From: Cryptomeria japonica
Lineage: Eukaryota; Streptophyta; Pinopsida; Cupressales; Cupressaceae
Direction: 5' to 3'
NCBI RefSeq assembly: GCF_030272615.1
Contig: NC_081407.1
Span: 379,152,179 to 379,216,178 of the forward strand
Length of the DNA stretch: 64,000 nucleotides
The first letter of the stretch is position 1; each line of letters starts with the position of its first letter. Shown here piece by piece: positions 24,317-36,890 of this stretch. Made by a program: the position numbers and the translations under genes. Below the pieces are notes generated by a model. It was not told the DNA's origin. It made no database searches and saw only the letters and a program-made list of their open reading frames with translations.

Positions 24317-24720
24317 CTAAGAAAATCTGCTATCATAGTCTTTCTTCATATCATTTACCATACCCACCATTTTTTGCATGGAATCCACAATTGATTTTCT
24401 CAGGTCCACCATCCACTGTTCTACAAATTGAATATCTCGCTTGCTATTGATTTCCTGAAGTTTCACATTGATGTCGTTAATCTCTTGGAAAGCCCATTTA
24501 AACATCCTAAAGTTATCCACAGTAGCATCGTAGGCCATGGATAGGACATCATCTGGGTTCTCCCTTTCCAAAATGAGAAAAGAAGAGTTGGCATTGAGGT
24601 CCTTCAGGAAGGGTGGTCTATCACTCCTGGAAGGGGCCAAGATATACTTATTTGGGATAGAATTGTGGGAGGGCTGAGAATCAGAGTTTGAAGTAGAAAC
24701 AGGGGAAGCTATGCCTTATT
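24317..24720 (-). pseudogene. LINE ii extra frame, coiled-coil part
   Basis: The C-terminal part of the LINE-borne third frame, separated from its globular part by a later insertion. A Ser/Pro/Asn-rich stretch (SDSQPSHNSIPNKYILAP) leads into about 100 residues with a strong helical, heptad-like pattern: MFKWAFQEINDINVKLQEIN, QWMVDLRKSIVDSMQKM and VNDMKKDYDSRFS. The comparable piece of LINE iii is VIKWVYLETESLKSKQEDSS, which shares the K-W-x-(F/Y)-x-E pattern. The function is unknown; a coiled coil suggests self-association. Confidence 0.7.
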
Positions 24721-24833
24721 TGTCTTTGTTGACCAATCTTCAAAGAAGATGTAAGGAAAGCAGTCCACGAAAAACGCTCTCTTAACGTCAATTCTAAGGG
24801 GATTTGCCACTAGGGAAGTATTTTAATTCTTTT

Positions 24834-26911
24834 TGCAATACATTAAGATAAACATAGACAAAGGATTAGGAATAACCAGACATAATAACATCAGAGAAAG
24901 ACATCAGATATATGTGGGAAAACCCTTATGGGTAAAAAACCCACCACCAAAAGGAGATCCCTTTATTCAGTAAACAACAAAGTTACAATAAAGTTAACAG
25001 ATCTTCTTTTCTAGACTCTGTTATCAGAACTTTGCTATCACATCATGCAGATTATACAGCTCGCACTTAACCTCTGGCTACACACTCCTCACACATTAAG
25101 CAAGGCAAAACGTCTCAGAGTTCCTATCATACTTCAATGACACTCCATTCCTTCTGCTCAATGCCAGTCTGAGCTTTTCACTCATCCACCTGTGCCATCA
25201 TTGCTCGCTCACTCTCTTCTCACTGAGCCAAGACTACAATGTATCGGTTAAGCATAACCGTTATGGAATCCAACGATCTTCCATCCGTCCAGCTGTATTT
25301 CAGTTTCCTCTAGCCACTCTGACAGTTAGTCGCTCCAACCACCAAGAAGTCTAACCATTGGTCTGCATTCGTGAGAAACACAATATCCCACATGCATCAG
25401 GAAGTCGAGTCGGTTCGTATTCATATACACCGACAATCTCATCCTTAGTGTCCGAGTGTTCACATTTTTGGATCTCAGTTCGACCTCGCTCCCGCAGTCA
25501 TTGGCTCCATCGTCCATCAACATAACATCCAGAAAGTAAATCCGATAGCCCAATGATACCCAAGACCTCGCTCCCACAGTCGGCCGCTCAATCGTCCATC
25601 GGCATAACATCCAAAAGGTAAATCCTATGGCTCGATGATACCTGAGACCTCACTCCCATAGTCGGCTACTCCATCGTCCATCGGCATAACATCCAGAAGG
25701 TAAATCCGATGGCCCGATGATACCCGATCGCCTAAGGCGACTCCATCGGGTCACCAGTATAGCTTTCCAAAAGAAACTCTGATCTTCGATGGCTAAGAGT
25801 GGTCTTCATTGGGACATCGGAACAAGAAACCAACTGCTATCTCGATAGCTGATACCAATAGCCCAGACTCATCGGCTCATCGGACCACATCAAAACCAGC
25901 TATCCCAATCTGCATTGTCAGCCTGATAACATACGATGATCATCGATACCAAGAGCCCAGACTCATCGGGTCACGGTATAGCTTTCCAAAAGAAACTCTA
26001 ATCTTCGATGGCTAAGAGTGGTCTTCATTGGGTCATCAGAACAGAAGGTAGAATACAATGCCGATGAGTGAAACACTCTGAGACCAGGTAGAGCAAACTC
26101 ATCGGGACATTGGCATGACATTCAGAATGTCAACCTGATAGCCGATATGCGACCCGATCTGAGACAAGGTAGAGCAGACTCATCGGGACATCGGCATGAC
26201 ATTCAAAATGTCAACCCGATAGTCGATATGCGACCCGAACACCAGAAGGTGACTTCATCGGATCATCGGCACACCACTGCACAAGTCATTCTGATAGCCG
26301 ATATGCAACCCAAATGCTAAAAGGTGACTTCATCAAGTATCAGGACAGCTTCAAACTGGAACCTCCGATAGCCGATGACAAGCCCGACCACCTAAGGTGA
26401 CTCCATTGGGTTTCGGCATAACATCCAGAAGGCTCTTCCGATAACTGATAGGACTCTTACGACCCAAGGTGAATCCATTGGGACTTCGGTGTAGCCTTTA
26501 GCTCGTCAACCCGATAGCTGATATCAACCCGAACCGCATACACTGCTCCATCAGGTCATCGGCACAATTCTCATGAAGTCTTCCTGAAAGCCGAAGTTAC
26601 TCCAATGACTGAAGTCGACTTCGTCGAGTCATCGGGATGACTTCAAACCTGCTATGCCGATATGTGAAGCATTTCAGCTGGAAGACAACTAACCCATCGG
26701 GACTTCAGTGTAACAAATAACAACCTCTCCCGATAGCTGATACCGAATCCGAGAAGTCAAGTTCATCAGCCAGAGTTGTCCCGATCGGCCTAAGTCACAC
26801 TGATCAAAAAGTGTTCAACAACCAAGAAAGTAACACTCTATTGCTCCATCGGTGAAGGCTACTCCGATCAACCCGAACATGGTCAAGAGAATTTGAGGCA
26901 CATTCCCAACA
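24834..26911 (-). mobile_element. LTR-like insertion inside LINE ii
   Basis: About 2.1 kb split the third frame of LINE ii. On the minus strand the insert can be read from TGTTGGGAATGTG (26911) to ATGTATTGCA (24834), giving the TG..CA ends of a plant LTR, with a GGGTTTTCCCACA-type leader near its 3' end. No genes are inside, so a solo LTR is likely. Most of its length is an ~82-bp tandem array. The bases next to these ends do not give a clean 5-bp duplication. An ATTCT pair slightly further out (24826 and 26952) is an alternative boundary. Confidence 0.5.
25482..26860 (+). repeat. Tandem array of ~82-bp units, GC-richer than surroundings
   Basis: Three clear units start at 25482, 25564 and 25646 (GACCTCGCTCCC-like), each with CATAACATCCAGAAGGTAAA and CCGATGATACCCGA. 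Two more start near 26081 and 26162 (GAGACAAGGTAGAGCAGACT), 81 bases apart. A further pair repeats a 70-base block at 25754 and 25974. Between and after them are diverged units built from TCATCGGCATAACATCCAG and GATAGCCGATA words. I count roughly 16-17 units of 80-83 bases. No long conserved reading frame results. Confidence 0.85.
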
Positions 26912-26954
26912 GAAGACTCTAACCTAGAATCAGACTCTTCCATATATCAGTATT

Positions 26955-27695
26955 CTATTCTTCCTCATCAGAGGAAAGGCTAACATGGTCATCTTCCTCA
27001 GACTCAAGAGAACCTTCAAGAACCCTAGTTGAAGGAGAAGGCAATGTTTTAATATGTTCATGGATTAAGAAAAGCAAGCCCCCATGAAGGACAGGGAATT
27101 TTTTATTTTTTCTGTAGTCATTAATGTTGGCATTGATAAATTCCATCAGAAAGAAGGGGAAGCAAATCTTCACTTTGTGCCTGAAGCGATTAAGCAAAAC
27201 AAAATGATACCCATAGGCCTTAGTGTATCTACCATCAAGGGTAACATATTTCATTAAAAAAATAAGAATAGAGTGCCATATAGATTTGATATTACTCATG
27301 TTGTAGTTGTTGTTATCCACTTTGGCCAGCTTTTCCCTCTCCTTCTCATTTGTAGGAAAACTTTCGACAATGGCATCAGATATTTTTCTATCTCTGTAGA
27401 ATTTTGCACCTTCCATTGACAGACCGATGACCTCAACAATTAGCTTCTCATCAATCTCCACCTCCTTGCCCTCAATTTGGATTTTCCCATCTTTCAAACC
27501 CTTTGCAATTTCTTTGTTACATTAGCATGTGCTCCATGCAATCTTTCGATAAATGGGGTAAGACCACCACGATCCAAAATGCGCCATATCATTTTATTCT
27601 TCCTGAGCTCCTCACAGTTTAAGGGTTCAACCCTTTTTCTTTCTTCTCTTATGGCATCAACAATGACAATAGTGCACAGGATAGGACAATCCTAG
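26955..27695 (-). pseudogene. LINE ii extra frame, globular part
   Basis: The best-preserved copy of the globular domain. An upstream piece (27695-27510) reads REERKRVEPLNCEELRKNKM, then GGLTPFIERLHGAHANVTKK. It passes by a one-base frame change near 27505 into 180 codons with GKEVEIDEKLIVEVIGL, EGAKFYRDRKISDAIVESFP, LMKYVTLDGRYTKAYGYHF, LLNRFRHKVKICFPFFL and LHGGLLFLIHEHIK. It ends in an acidic SLESEEDDHVSLSSDEEE. The MKYxTLxxRY..YH..LLN.xRH..PFxL..H.GL..L pattern is shared with LINEs i and iii. The stop after DEEE comes from the inserted element. I cannot assign a biochemical role. Confidence 0.75.
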
Positions 27696-27887
27696 AATGG
27701 GCCACAAAATACTCAGAAAGCATGTGAAGTAGCTCGAAATAACACATGAATGACACAATTAATCATTAAAATCCAAGCCATCATATTAAGGAGTGACATG
27801 ATTATTTAATGTTATAGCTTGTCTCGCATGGTCTAAATCATATAGCATCAAGACCTTAACTCTGACCAATACACTATCACCAAGCCC

Positions 27888-28127
27888 CTACACTTTTCCA
27901 TCATTACTCCTTACTCCCAAATTAGCAAAGTGGTTAGCCAACCCATTAGCTTCGCGATAGGCATGGGAAATATTTAAGTTTTGGAATGATTTTAATATAT
28001 CCCTAGCTTTCTCAATCCAACTTTTGATGTTCCAAGAAGGCTTTTGTTTTCCCATTAGGCATTGGGTAATGTTATTAGAGTCCCCCTCAAGCCATACTGA
28101 ATTAGCATTAATATTTTTAGCCAACAT
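27888..28127 (-). pseudogene. LINE ii RNase H, C-terminal half
   Basis: The frame starts at the third catalytic motif (VWLEGDSNNITQCL) and runs through SWNIKSWIEKARDIL to ISHAYREANGLANHFANLG, the end of a LINE RNase H domain. The first half is absent because the element is 5'-truncated ten bases upstream, at the target-site duplication. It lies about 190 bases before the globular frame on the same strand, the same order as in LINE i. Confidence 0.85.
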
Positions 28128-28151
28128 TGAGCTTCAACACATTTTCATGTT

Positions 28152-30694
28152 AATTTGTGTAGCATGTTGTTATTGTTAATGGTATGTGCTAATGCATGTG
28201 TATGCCACAAAGGAATCATAAAAAATGTGTTTATGATAGATATGCAATAACATTATTAGATTATATAACAACATACATCATCTTAATCTTCAATTATTGA
28301 TCCAAAGTCAATGAGTCATTTTCGTTGGGACCTTGACTAAAGGAAAATAAATCCAAACAAATTTTAAACAATGTCTCTATCCACCACCTTATTTTGAAAA
28401 AAAATACAAATGGACCTAGACAAATCTATTATAGTTAATTCCGTATTGATTTGGTTCCACTAGACAAGGTACTATCTTATGAGTGAGTCAAATGTAATTA
28501 GCATGTTTTTAACACAATTGACAAAATAAAATTGAAAAAACAATCTAGACACAAAAGAAATCAAACAAATATAAATCATCATAGATAAAAAAAAATAATT
28601 ATATTATTTTTAGCAACTATTATGTATACATGCAATCAGAATATATATGCTCTCATCACTGAAATAACTATCCAACTCCTCAAATACACCAATACATAAA
28701 TTAACCTTTATTCACCATAACTTATACACAATTTTGCATTAATAAATCCTAAAATGAATAGCCATTTCCCTCATCGCTACTTCCTCGACAATAACACCAT
28801 TTTGCTGAGCTTGCCATTGCACTAATTTAACAACGCAGGCTCAAAAGTCCACACGTTTGTGACCTGCTGATATATCTGGTGACCGTAAGCTAGCCATTCA
28901 ATTACGTAGAAAAATGAAATTTTGTTTTCGTGTGGAGTAATGTCCTTTTTGTTGTCTCTTTACTCCCCCTGTTTTTTTACTCATTTTCACACTCAAGTCT
29001 TCGTCATTTTTTTATATTCATTGTCGTGTACAGGTAACGTATGGCCTGCATGTCAACGAGGTTGTGTGGAGGGGATAAAGGAGTGCGGTTGTTATATATA
29101 TGTGGCTTTCTTTCAAAAATACATTAAATATCACAGTTTTTACTTTAAAAATATAAACTAGTTATATCATGTTAAGTATACAAAAGTCTTTTTGAATTCA
29201 TTTTCCCAGTCGAGACTTCCTAAATTCTTTATGTTTGATTTTTAAATCTTCTATTTATTGAAGACAAAATACAATATTTTGATTAGTTGAGCTCTTCCCA
29301 TAAACCTTAATCTTTCTGTCAACTAATTCAATAAAATACATAATCATAATTAATTTAGATAACTTAATGAAAGTAAGATTTATAATTTTTAATAGTTATA
29401 TTTAAAACATAAATATAATAAAGAATTTTTTTAGTCTTTTGCATATTGAGTGAATTATGCAAAATGAATATTTTAGAATTTATGATGTCTTGAGATAAAA
29501 AAAATAAAAATGGATGTTATAGTCTAATAGTTTGCTTGAGATCAAATTTTTCTCTTCTCAATATAAGGCTGATTCTAGAGATTAGTCTAATATATTGTGT
29601 CACTAAGATACAATATATCCTAGGTTAATATATTGAAATGCATGCACAAAAGTAAACACATCAATTTTTAGTCATGCATATGCTTCTTAAATTGTTGTGT
29701 AGATGTACATTTCTTCTAGTGGACCAAATCTAGATATTTATCTCCTTACTTAGATGAGTGGATGAGACGTTATTCCTTGATGTATTAGATACTTAGAATA
29801 AATCGATTGCGTCCATTATCAAACAATTATCTTACAAAAGACATTCTACCATTTGTACACCTATCGTGTTCACTTTCACATCAACCAAGAGGTACTCTAC
29901 TATCCAATTCATATTCTTGTATGACAGTGTACCTTACACAACTAAGATTCTTTCTTTTTGAATTAAGACCTACTGTTGAATATGGTGAAAGTTCAAAGTT
30001 GTGTCACACTTCTATAAATGAAATAGTCAACGATGGTTTAACTTTCAAAACTTGAATCACTAGAACATGACATATATATGTTTTAAATACAAAATGACGT
30101 AAACTGATAAAATATTAAAAAAATTACTGTATCTTATGTTTATAGTTTGTGAAAAAATTAAAAAAAATTTAACATCAGTTTTTTTTAATAAAATTGATAT
30201 TATAACTTAGGTGTTGACAAATTGCTAAAAACAAGGTGACATTGGATACTAATCTTTATGCAGAAAAATTTATTCCTTCAATTTTGTTTCTTAATAATTT
30301 TGACTTAAACTTTAGTACATGGATTAATTTTTTCTTATGTTGATAAATATTATTTAAAAAAATCTTTGTTTTGTGTATTGAAAACACAACAATTTGATAG
30401 TGTACCACTTGTCTCAATTATTTATCTAAAATAGAAAAATCATATATCACTTTGGCATGAAACCTCTTCTCTAGTGCATTATATTTTAAAATAAAAACAA
30501 AATAAGTACTTTTATTAACAATATAATCAACCTTATATTATGGTCCTGATGACCCCTTTTAATAAAAATGAAAAATAAAATAATTAATCTATTGAAAAGT
30601 TATATTTTTTGAAGCTACACTAATATATAATTTAGAAAAAGGTATTTTAATTTTCATTTTCTAGATATCTACACGAGATAGTTTTCTATATTCT
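28152..30694. other. AT-rich spacer, no gene recognised
   Basis: About 2.5 kb of AT-rich DNA with no recognisable protein or RNA. The 79-codon frame at 28922-29161 and the 82-codon frame at 29807-30055 show no domain, and I do not support them as genes. Confidence 0.45.
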
Positions 30695-33091
30695 CAATCC
30701 TAGAGTTTTTATAAATTTATAAGTAGTCAACTTGTTCTGAACTTAACTATTAATTAAGCCATATGATCATAATTATATTCTTATTTAATTGAAAATTTTA
30801 GCCTAAATATTATATTTTGTTATCTATGTTAGCTTGAATTATATATTAGACATAAGTAGAGTATATATAAGAGGAAGTGAATCTTATTTGAGCATTAATA
30901 GTGATTAGTGTTCTCATTGAACATATTTGGAGTTTTAACTCCTCAAAATCGCTCGTTATTTTCTACAATTATCCAATTTTTTTAATTGGAAAAATATAAA
31001 AGACGTAAATATTAATATTAAACATATAACAGCATATATATCTGATACAAAAGATATACAACATTGACTACCTATTCAAAATGGGAGCATATCTAAACAA
31101 ATTCTACTAGTTTTGGCATACCCCTATTTATGTCTCAATCAAAAAGACATATATCCATTCTTTACCCAAAACAATTGAAGAGATACACTCAGCTAGAATA
31201 TCCATAGTCTTTTTCTTTACAAGAGTTTGTCTATATCATGCATTGTGTAATTCTCTATTAAACTATCCACCAATTTCTACTTTTTCCTTGCCTCATTTAT
31301 TATTATCTAGCACTTCCCTCATTATAAAGTTATCAGTTCAACATACTCAGAGGCATGTGCACTAATTTCCCATAAGATTGGACTAAATCTAGGCAAATAG
31401 ATAGAAAAAATTATAGAGCCTGCACTATAAGCAATAATCTTGGGAAGAAGGCTTCTAAAACATTTTCAAGTTTTTATAATATACAATTTCATAATTTACA
31501 TTGTTCTCTTTTGCAAATATCTAGTAAATTATGATCTTGGCGTTGTGAAGACAAGGCATTTTTTTCAAATTTTAAAGATCATATTGAGAAGCACATATCT
31601 CTCTAATAATATTAGTGGATTATTTCTTGATTTTTCAAGGATTTTTAAAAGACATATTGATGCTACTAAGTCTAAGTTTCAATGAAATTTAAGTAAAATT
31701 AAGCATTTTTATTGAATTAGGGTTTCCTCTAAATACTCTCTCAAGGGTGAAAAGTAACTAATTTCTTTGAGTTTTCTTTAGAAAGGTTTGATCTAGCCTT
31801 AGTAAGTTATACAATCTTTTTTTGAATAATTTGATTTGTTTTTATGGTTTATTCTAAAATTATTTTCAACCATGATGGGCCTTGCAATTAGAAGCCAAAA
31901 TAATTTTATCACGCCTAGAAAATATCTAGTTATTGATTCAATATAGTAATTAATATGCTACTCATAATGATGAAATCAACAAGGGCCAATAAAAAAAAAA
32001 TTTAGTGAAGAAGGAGATGGAGGATATGCATCACCTAATAGGAGATATACATCATCCAAAAAGAGATATATCAAGCATGTAGAGAATGTTAATTTTTTAT
32101 ATAAATAATAATTTAGGATAAAAAATGGATGTCTCAAGAAACTAAGGTTTATCAAATATGCCAAATAATCTAGATAAAAGTGATAACATCATATGGGATC
32201 TTGGAACTTGAAACAAAAGGTGGATATATGCAATTTTGATCACAAGGATCCACTAACTTGGATAAATAAAATGACAAATTTCTTCTATGTCCATGAAGTA
32301 CCAAGTGGATAGAAGGCGATAGTGGCTTCCTTATATCTAAAGAAAAAGGGCTTCACCATGTCATGGTTAATTTTTACAAAGATAGAATCATAGTGTAGCA
32401 CTACTATGAAAACCAACTACTTCAACCAACTAGATAAAATTTAATAAATAGGATCAATTGAAGATTGCACTCAACAATTCCAAAAAAAAATCCTTGAAGG
32501 GAGATACAATTATAGAGACAACACGAATGACTTATTTTTAGGTTGTCTCAAGGATCGTATTTTACATGAGGTATGCATGTTAATTCAGTACTCTATATCT
32601 AAGTATTTTAAATTGGAATGCAAGGTAGGTGAGAAGTATTTAATTATAAGAAGACAAGGAAAAATCATTGATATTTGATAAAATTGAAGAACTCTCCAAT
32701 AAAAAACCATCTAAGAAAATACAAATTTTACATAGAATTTTATGTAAAAGCATCCACACTTGATCAAGGATGAGAATAATATTTCTTTGAAGAGGGGGGT
32801 GTGCTACACCCTTAATCCTAGAGAGTGTATAGGGTTATAAGTAGTAATCATATGACTACCTTAACAATTACTTAAGTCATATTATCATTACTATACTTAT
32901 TTAGTTAATTAGGTTAGTGTAGGGATTATATGTTGTTATCTAATTTTTCTTTGCTATTATTCTAGGAATAAGTACGACATATATAGGATGTTTTGATTCT
33001 TATTTGATCATAAGAGAGTCAATTATGTTCTCATTGGAGATATGTGGAGTTTTAGCCCCTTGAGGTGGCTTGTTATTCTTTACCATTATCA
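30695..33091 (+). mobile_element. Degraded LTR retrotransposon with gag remnant only
   Basis: Two direct repeats of about 0.29 kb delimit this fossil: 30695-30974 and 32802-33091. Both begin near CTCAATCCTAGAG / CTTAATCCTAGAG, pass a TATATAAGAGG / TATATAGGATG box and end in TCTACAATTATCCA / TTTACCATTATCA. A purine tract (GAAGAGGGGGG, about 32788-32799) precedes the second repeat. The interior (about 1.8 kb) holds a decayed gag-like region around 32230-32700, with MTNFFYVHEVPSG, SIEDCTQQFQKKILEG and a trailing CKVGEKY. No pol region is visible, so it was probably a non-autonomous element. The LTRs have diverged strongly, indicating an old insertion. Confidence 0.65.
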
Positions 33092-34479
33092 ATTATCAGT
33101 AGCATATTTCATATTATATATTTCATTTTGAAAGTTATAATAGTAAATTTTTTGAGAGTATCATTTTTTTAAAAATAATTTTACTATTTGGTAAATTGGT
33201 CTCAAGGTCATGATGTATATGTATATGTATTCGTTGGATACTTTTAGTTTAAAAAACTTATGGCCTAGAATTAATTTAGCTAGAATCAATCCAGGTAGAC
33301 TATATATTTGACCAAAATTGAATTCAATAAAAATACTTAAGTCAATTTGTACCAATAAGTTGGCTTGAATTGTCATTCATGACTTTGAAATTTTCACCCA
33401 AAAACTAAGAGCTAGTAAGCGTAACCCAAATTTTTACATCAAAAAAAACACCCACATAACTTCTATGTGTAATATCAATTTTTTTAATAGTAAGATTCAA
33501 CGATTGTATCCTTAACATTTCTACTTCTAGTAATCTGATATAATCCTTAATGTATGTTAAGGCTAGATCCATTATCATCTAAAAATGATCTAATGATCAA
33601 AACAACACATTTCACCATAATATGTAAAGATAATGCTTCAAGAAATACCTTTGAAATTGAATTTATTTATCATTGATCAATATATCATAACTATTTCTAG
33701 TAATAAACTCTATAAAAAATGTTATTACTAATTGAAAATAGATATTTAATGTAACTTGTACTTTTTATATAGCCTTTTGTAGTTTCCAATGCAACGTTTT
33801 GTACATAAACTTTCAATCTATGTTTTATGTTACAATTTTCATAGTATATTCGTTACAAAAAAGCAATTATAACCTAATATATTCACAACTTTATGGTGTA
33901 CATGTGTAGGATTGACATTCATAGACTACTACATCAAGTAATTTTTTCATGTTGTACCAAAATAATATTTTCTCACCTATAATTTATTTTCTTAAGATAA
34001 TATTTCTACTCTCTATACTGCACCTTAGACCAGCAATGCATTTATGATATGTTTCAATGTCTAGAAACAAAACAAAAGAACAAGAAAAATAAAAACACTT
34101 TCCAAGCTCATTTTATACAGAAAAAAGAGAATTATCTACTAAATTTTCAAAATTGAAATCGTTATAAATATTTCTATCAATTATAAACAAATATACAATA
34201 TAAACATTTTTCAAATATTGTATATATTATAATACATATTTTAAAATTGTATAGCATATAGATAATAAAAAATAATCTTTTTAACCTATTAACTTACATA
34301 CTTTTCTATCCTTATAACCTTTTAGAACAAATGAAACGTCACATACATAAATCATAAATTTATTGCAATGGTTAAAATACTAGTTATAATTAAATTAACG
34401 TGTAAGCCTAAATAACATGCTAACCATTTTAAAATGCATTGTTCCATTAACATATTTATTACTAGTAACATTGCCATCG
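33092..34479. other. AT-rich spacer, no gene recognised
   Basis: About 1.4 kb between the gag-only fossil and the 3' end of receptor pseudogene 2. No coding frame, tandem array or RNA gene is visible. Confidence 0.45.
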
Positions 34480-36841
34480 CTGTAGCTGCTTGTGTCACTT
34501 GGGGTGTTCAAAGCTCGAAATCTGCGGAGTTTGAGGCTCTATCTTCCCTTCCAGGATCTGCACCACTTGCCCCGTGCTAGGCCTCACTTCCTCGTCCTCT
34601 TGAATGCATAGCAACGCTACAACACGTGCTCTTCTCACCTCTTCCACATCTGCGGCCTCCTCTGCAACATCTTAATCCACAATATTAATCGTGCTCCCTT
34701 GGTAATCTTTCGTTGCAGCCCATGAAGGAAAGTAGAAATTACTTGAATCTTGGACGTTTAAGTCTACGTTTCTTTGCCCCGAAATGATTTCCAAAAGCGT
34801 CAAACCAAAACTTTAGATATCAACCTTGGTAGAGATGGGAAGACCAAAGATCCACTCTGGAGCCAAGTACCTTCTCGTTCCTCTTGTAGTGGTCAAAACG
34901 CGGCTGAAATCTCTACCCATAAGCTTTGCCAGCCCGAAATCCACTAACGTTGGTGACAAATTACTGTCCAGCAGAACGTTTTTGGGCTTGACATCGCCGT
35001 GAATGATGCAATCTCTGCATTCTTCATGAAGATAAAGTAACCCTTTTGTAGTGCCTAATGCGATCTCAAATCGGATCTTCCAGTCGAGTACCCTCCCTTT
35101 ACTTTTGGACTGACTTGTGAACAAAAAGGAATTCAGAGAGCCGTTGGGCATCTAATCATAAACCAAAAGCCGTCTCGATCCTTCTGCACAAAACCCTCGT
35201 AGCCTGACTAAATTCACATGTTGAATGTTTCCAAGAGAACTGATTTCCGCTCTGAATTGCTTCTCATTTTGTCTCGAACCCTCCATTTTCTTTACGGTCA
35301 CAAGCGTACCATCTGGTAGAGATCCTTTAAACACGGAGCCGAATCCTCCCCTCCCTAACTTAGACCTCAAATTCCTCGATGCAGTTTTCAATTCCTTGTA
35401 ACTAAAAATTGTGAGAAAGGAATATGGGAAATCTGCACGCCAGTCCATCGACCGCAGCTGATGCCTTCGCCAAATTAAAATTGAAGAGATACCCAGAGCA
35501 AGGGTGAGTGCACCTACAATACCAAGCACTACGCTCACTGTGATTGTGCTTTTGCGTTTCGTAGAAATTTGAGATTCACTTACCCGAATAAAGACATTTA
35601 AATTGCTTTTTGATGTAGTCGAGTTGCGCATGTTAAACAAATATCTGGACCAGATTTAACAGGGCCCTGAAGGCGGATTGAAAGCAAACGCGGTGCAGGA
35701 GCAGTTGCGGAGGCAGGCTTCCTCGCAATCTTTGTTTGTGGATACAGGGTATGAGGAGGCGAAATCGTCAGGCAAAGTGACACCAAGGTCGATGAATCCG
35801 TCAGTGTTACCACTAATGGCATCGCATCTTAATGGATTCTTCCGAACACAGCCACTGGATTCCCACTCTTGCGAGAGCCAGGCACTATTGTCTGTGGGTT
35901 TGAAGCCTTCTCCGCAGCTGCAGAGCTGAATATTTCGGGAATCACAGGTTCCGTAGTCACCACAGGGACCATATACGGCGCATCTATCTCCTGGCATAGT
36001 CCAGAACATGCTCCATTTACTGCCATCGAATGCATACACTCTCACTTGTCCGAACTTAGTCACGACGAGACGTATGAGTGCACTAAACGGAGGAATCAAC
36101 GTATAACTTTCAAACAAACCTGAGCTATTACTTTCAACGCTGATATTGAGCTGACGTTTGTCTGCAATTTCTGGAACTCCACTGTAAATTTTTCCATCCC
36201 AAGTTCCACTGTCCCAATACTGTACAGAATTGTTCCATGTCAGCACGAATTGTTTGGCCCCAGATGGATCCACATGAAAGGAGAAAAGCCCATGTGTAAG
36301 GAAAAAAGCCCAGGAGCAGGATCTAATGAGTTTCTCCAAGAGACAGAGCTTTTGTTGTCCACCGAACACCATCCCTGCCAACCAGGTATCTACAGGATTG
36401 TCGAAACTCTGCCAAACAGTTTCAGATTTGTTGTCGTCAATTAGCATTATAAAATTACCAGAATCCAATAGCAGAGCCCGGGATGCCTTGTTTATTGTAT
36501 TGACTGACCAAACAGATGCGCCCTGTGCATCCAACAATACCAGATTCCCTTCACTTGACAGTTTCAAAACACCAGAGTTTCAGCCCGGGAGTTTCCCCTT
36601 TTAGCCACCAAACATACGTTTTCTCTGGTATTTGGGCATACCAGATGCCAATATACCAGTTGCTTCCATCTGGGCTGAAGAATCCCAATTCAAAGGTGCC
36701 GTTCTTTGAAATGATTGTCTGATTTCCAGTGAGCGAGGTGCCCAACGAAAGAGTATCTCCAGCATCGACTGCAGCACCATAACTCTGCAGTTGAATACGC
36801 ACTGTAAGTGCAAAAAAACATAATTTTGCCCTGCTTTCCAT
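34480..36841 (-). pseudogene. G-type lectin receptor-like kinase, pseudogene 2
   Basis: A nearly full-length relative of the intact gene, read from the ATG at 36841. Domains in order are signal peptide, B-lectin (GTFELGFFSPDGSNWYIGIW), S-locus domain, EGF-like cysteines, PAN (CEEACLRNCSCTAFAFNPP), membrane segment (GIVGALTLALGISSILIW), kinase N-lobe (GRGGFGSVFKGSLPDGTLVTVKKM) and C-lobe (DFGLAKLMGRDFS, YLAPEWIFGLP). Lesions are a frame change near 36605, a local double shift around 36365-36300, and stops near 35653, 35151, 34812 and 34672. Catalytic-loop HCDVKPEN has become HGDVKPKN. The kinase C-lobe, lost in pseudogene 1, is still present here. It is non-functional, though decay is moderate. 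Confidence 0.93.
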
Positions 36842-36890
36842 CGCTAAATTGTTAGCGACCGAACGAACATTCCTCAGGCGTTAATATATA
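36841..36890 (-). promoter_or_regulatory. Core promoter and leader of receptor pseudogene 2
   Basis: Upstream of the ATG at 36841, a TATATATATTAACGCCTGAGG box (about 36890-36870) and a GTTCG..TCGCT..AGCGATGG leader match the intact gene at 59345-59402. An inverted repeat TCGCT/AGCGA (36841-36858) overlaps the start codon. The wider upstream region (to about 37240) is also related to that of pseudogene 1, including TTTGACACGCAA. Confidence 0.7.

Larger units (their letters stand above)
23858..28137 (-). mobile_element. LINE ii, 5'-truncated, with 14-bp target-site duplication
   Basis: A LINE read from 28137 down to 23858. It is flanked by exact copies of CACATTTTCATGTT at 23844-23857 and 28138-28151, a typical LINE target-site duplication. 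Order on the minus strand: second half of RNase H (28127-27888), the extra globular frame (27695-26955), a large LTR-like insert (26911-24834), the coiled-coil part (24720-24317) and a 3' untranslated tail. The tail contains GGTTTCGAGTCCCTTCAAAA, matching the tail of LINE iii. It ends GCATAATCAAA without a poly(A) run. The 5' end is truncated inside RNase H. Confidence 0.9.

Noticed and set aside
25326-25610. 94-codon frame on the minus strand in the ~82-bp array
   Set aside because: It overlaps the tandem units and is not maintained in the next units.
23858-28137. Reading the globular frame of LINE ii as an ordinary host gene
   Set aside because: The 14-bp target duplication encloses RNase H, this frame and the LINE tail together, and two other LINE copies have the same frame.
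28922-29161. 79-codon frame with several Cys and a hydrophobic N-terminus, considered as a small secreted peptide gene
   Set aside because: The hydrophobic part is explained by T-rich sequence, there is no plausible cysteine pattern of a known peptide family, and no conserved second copy is seen.
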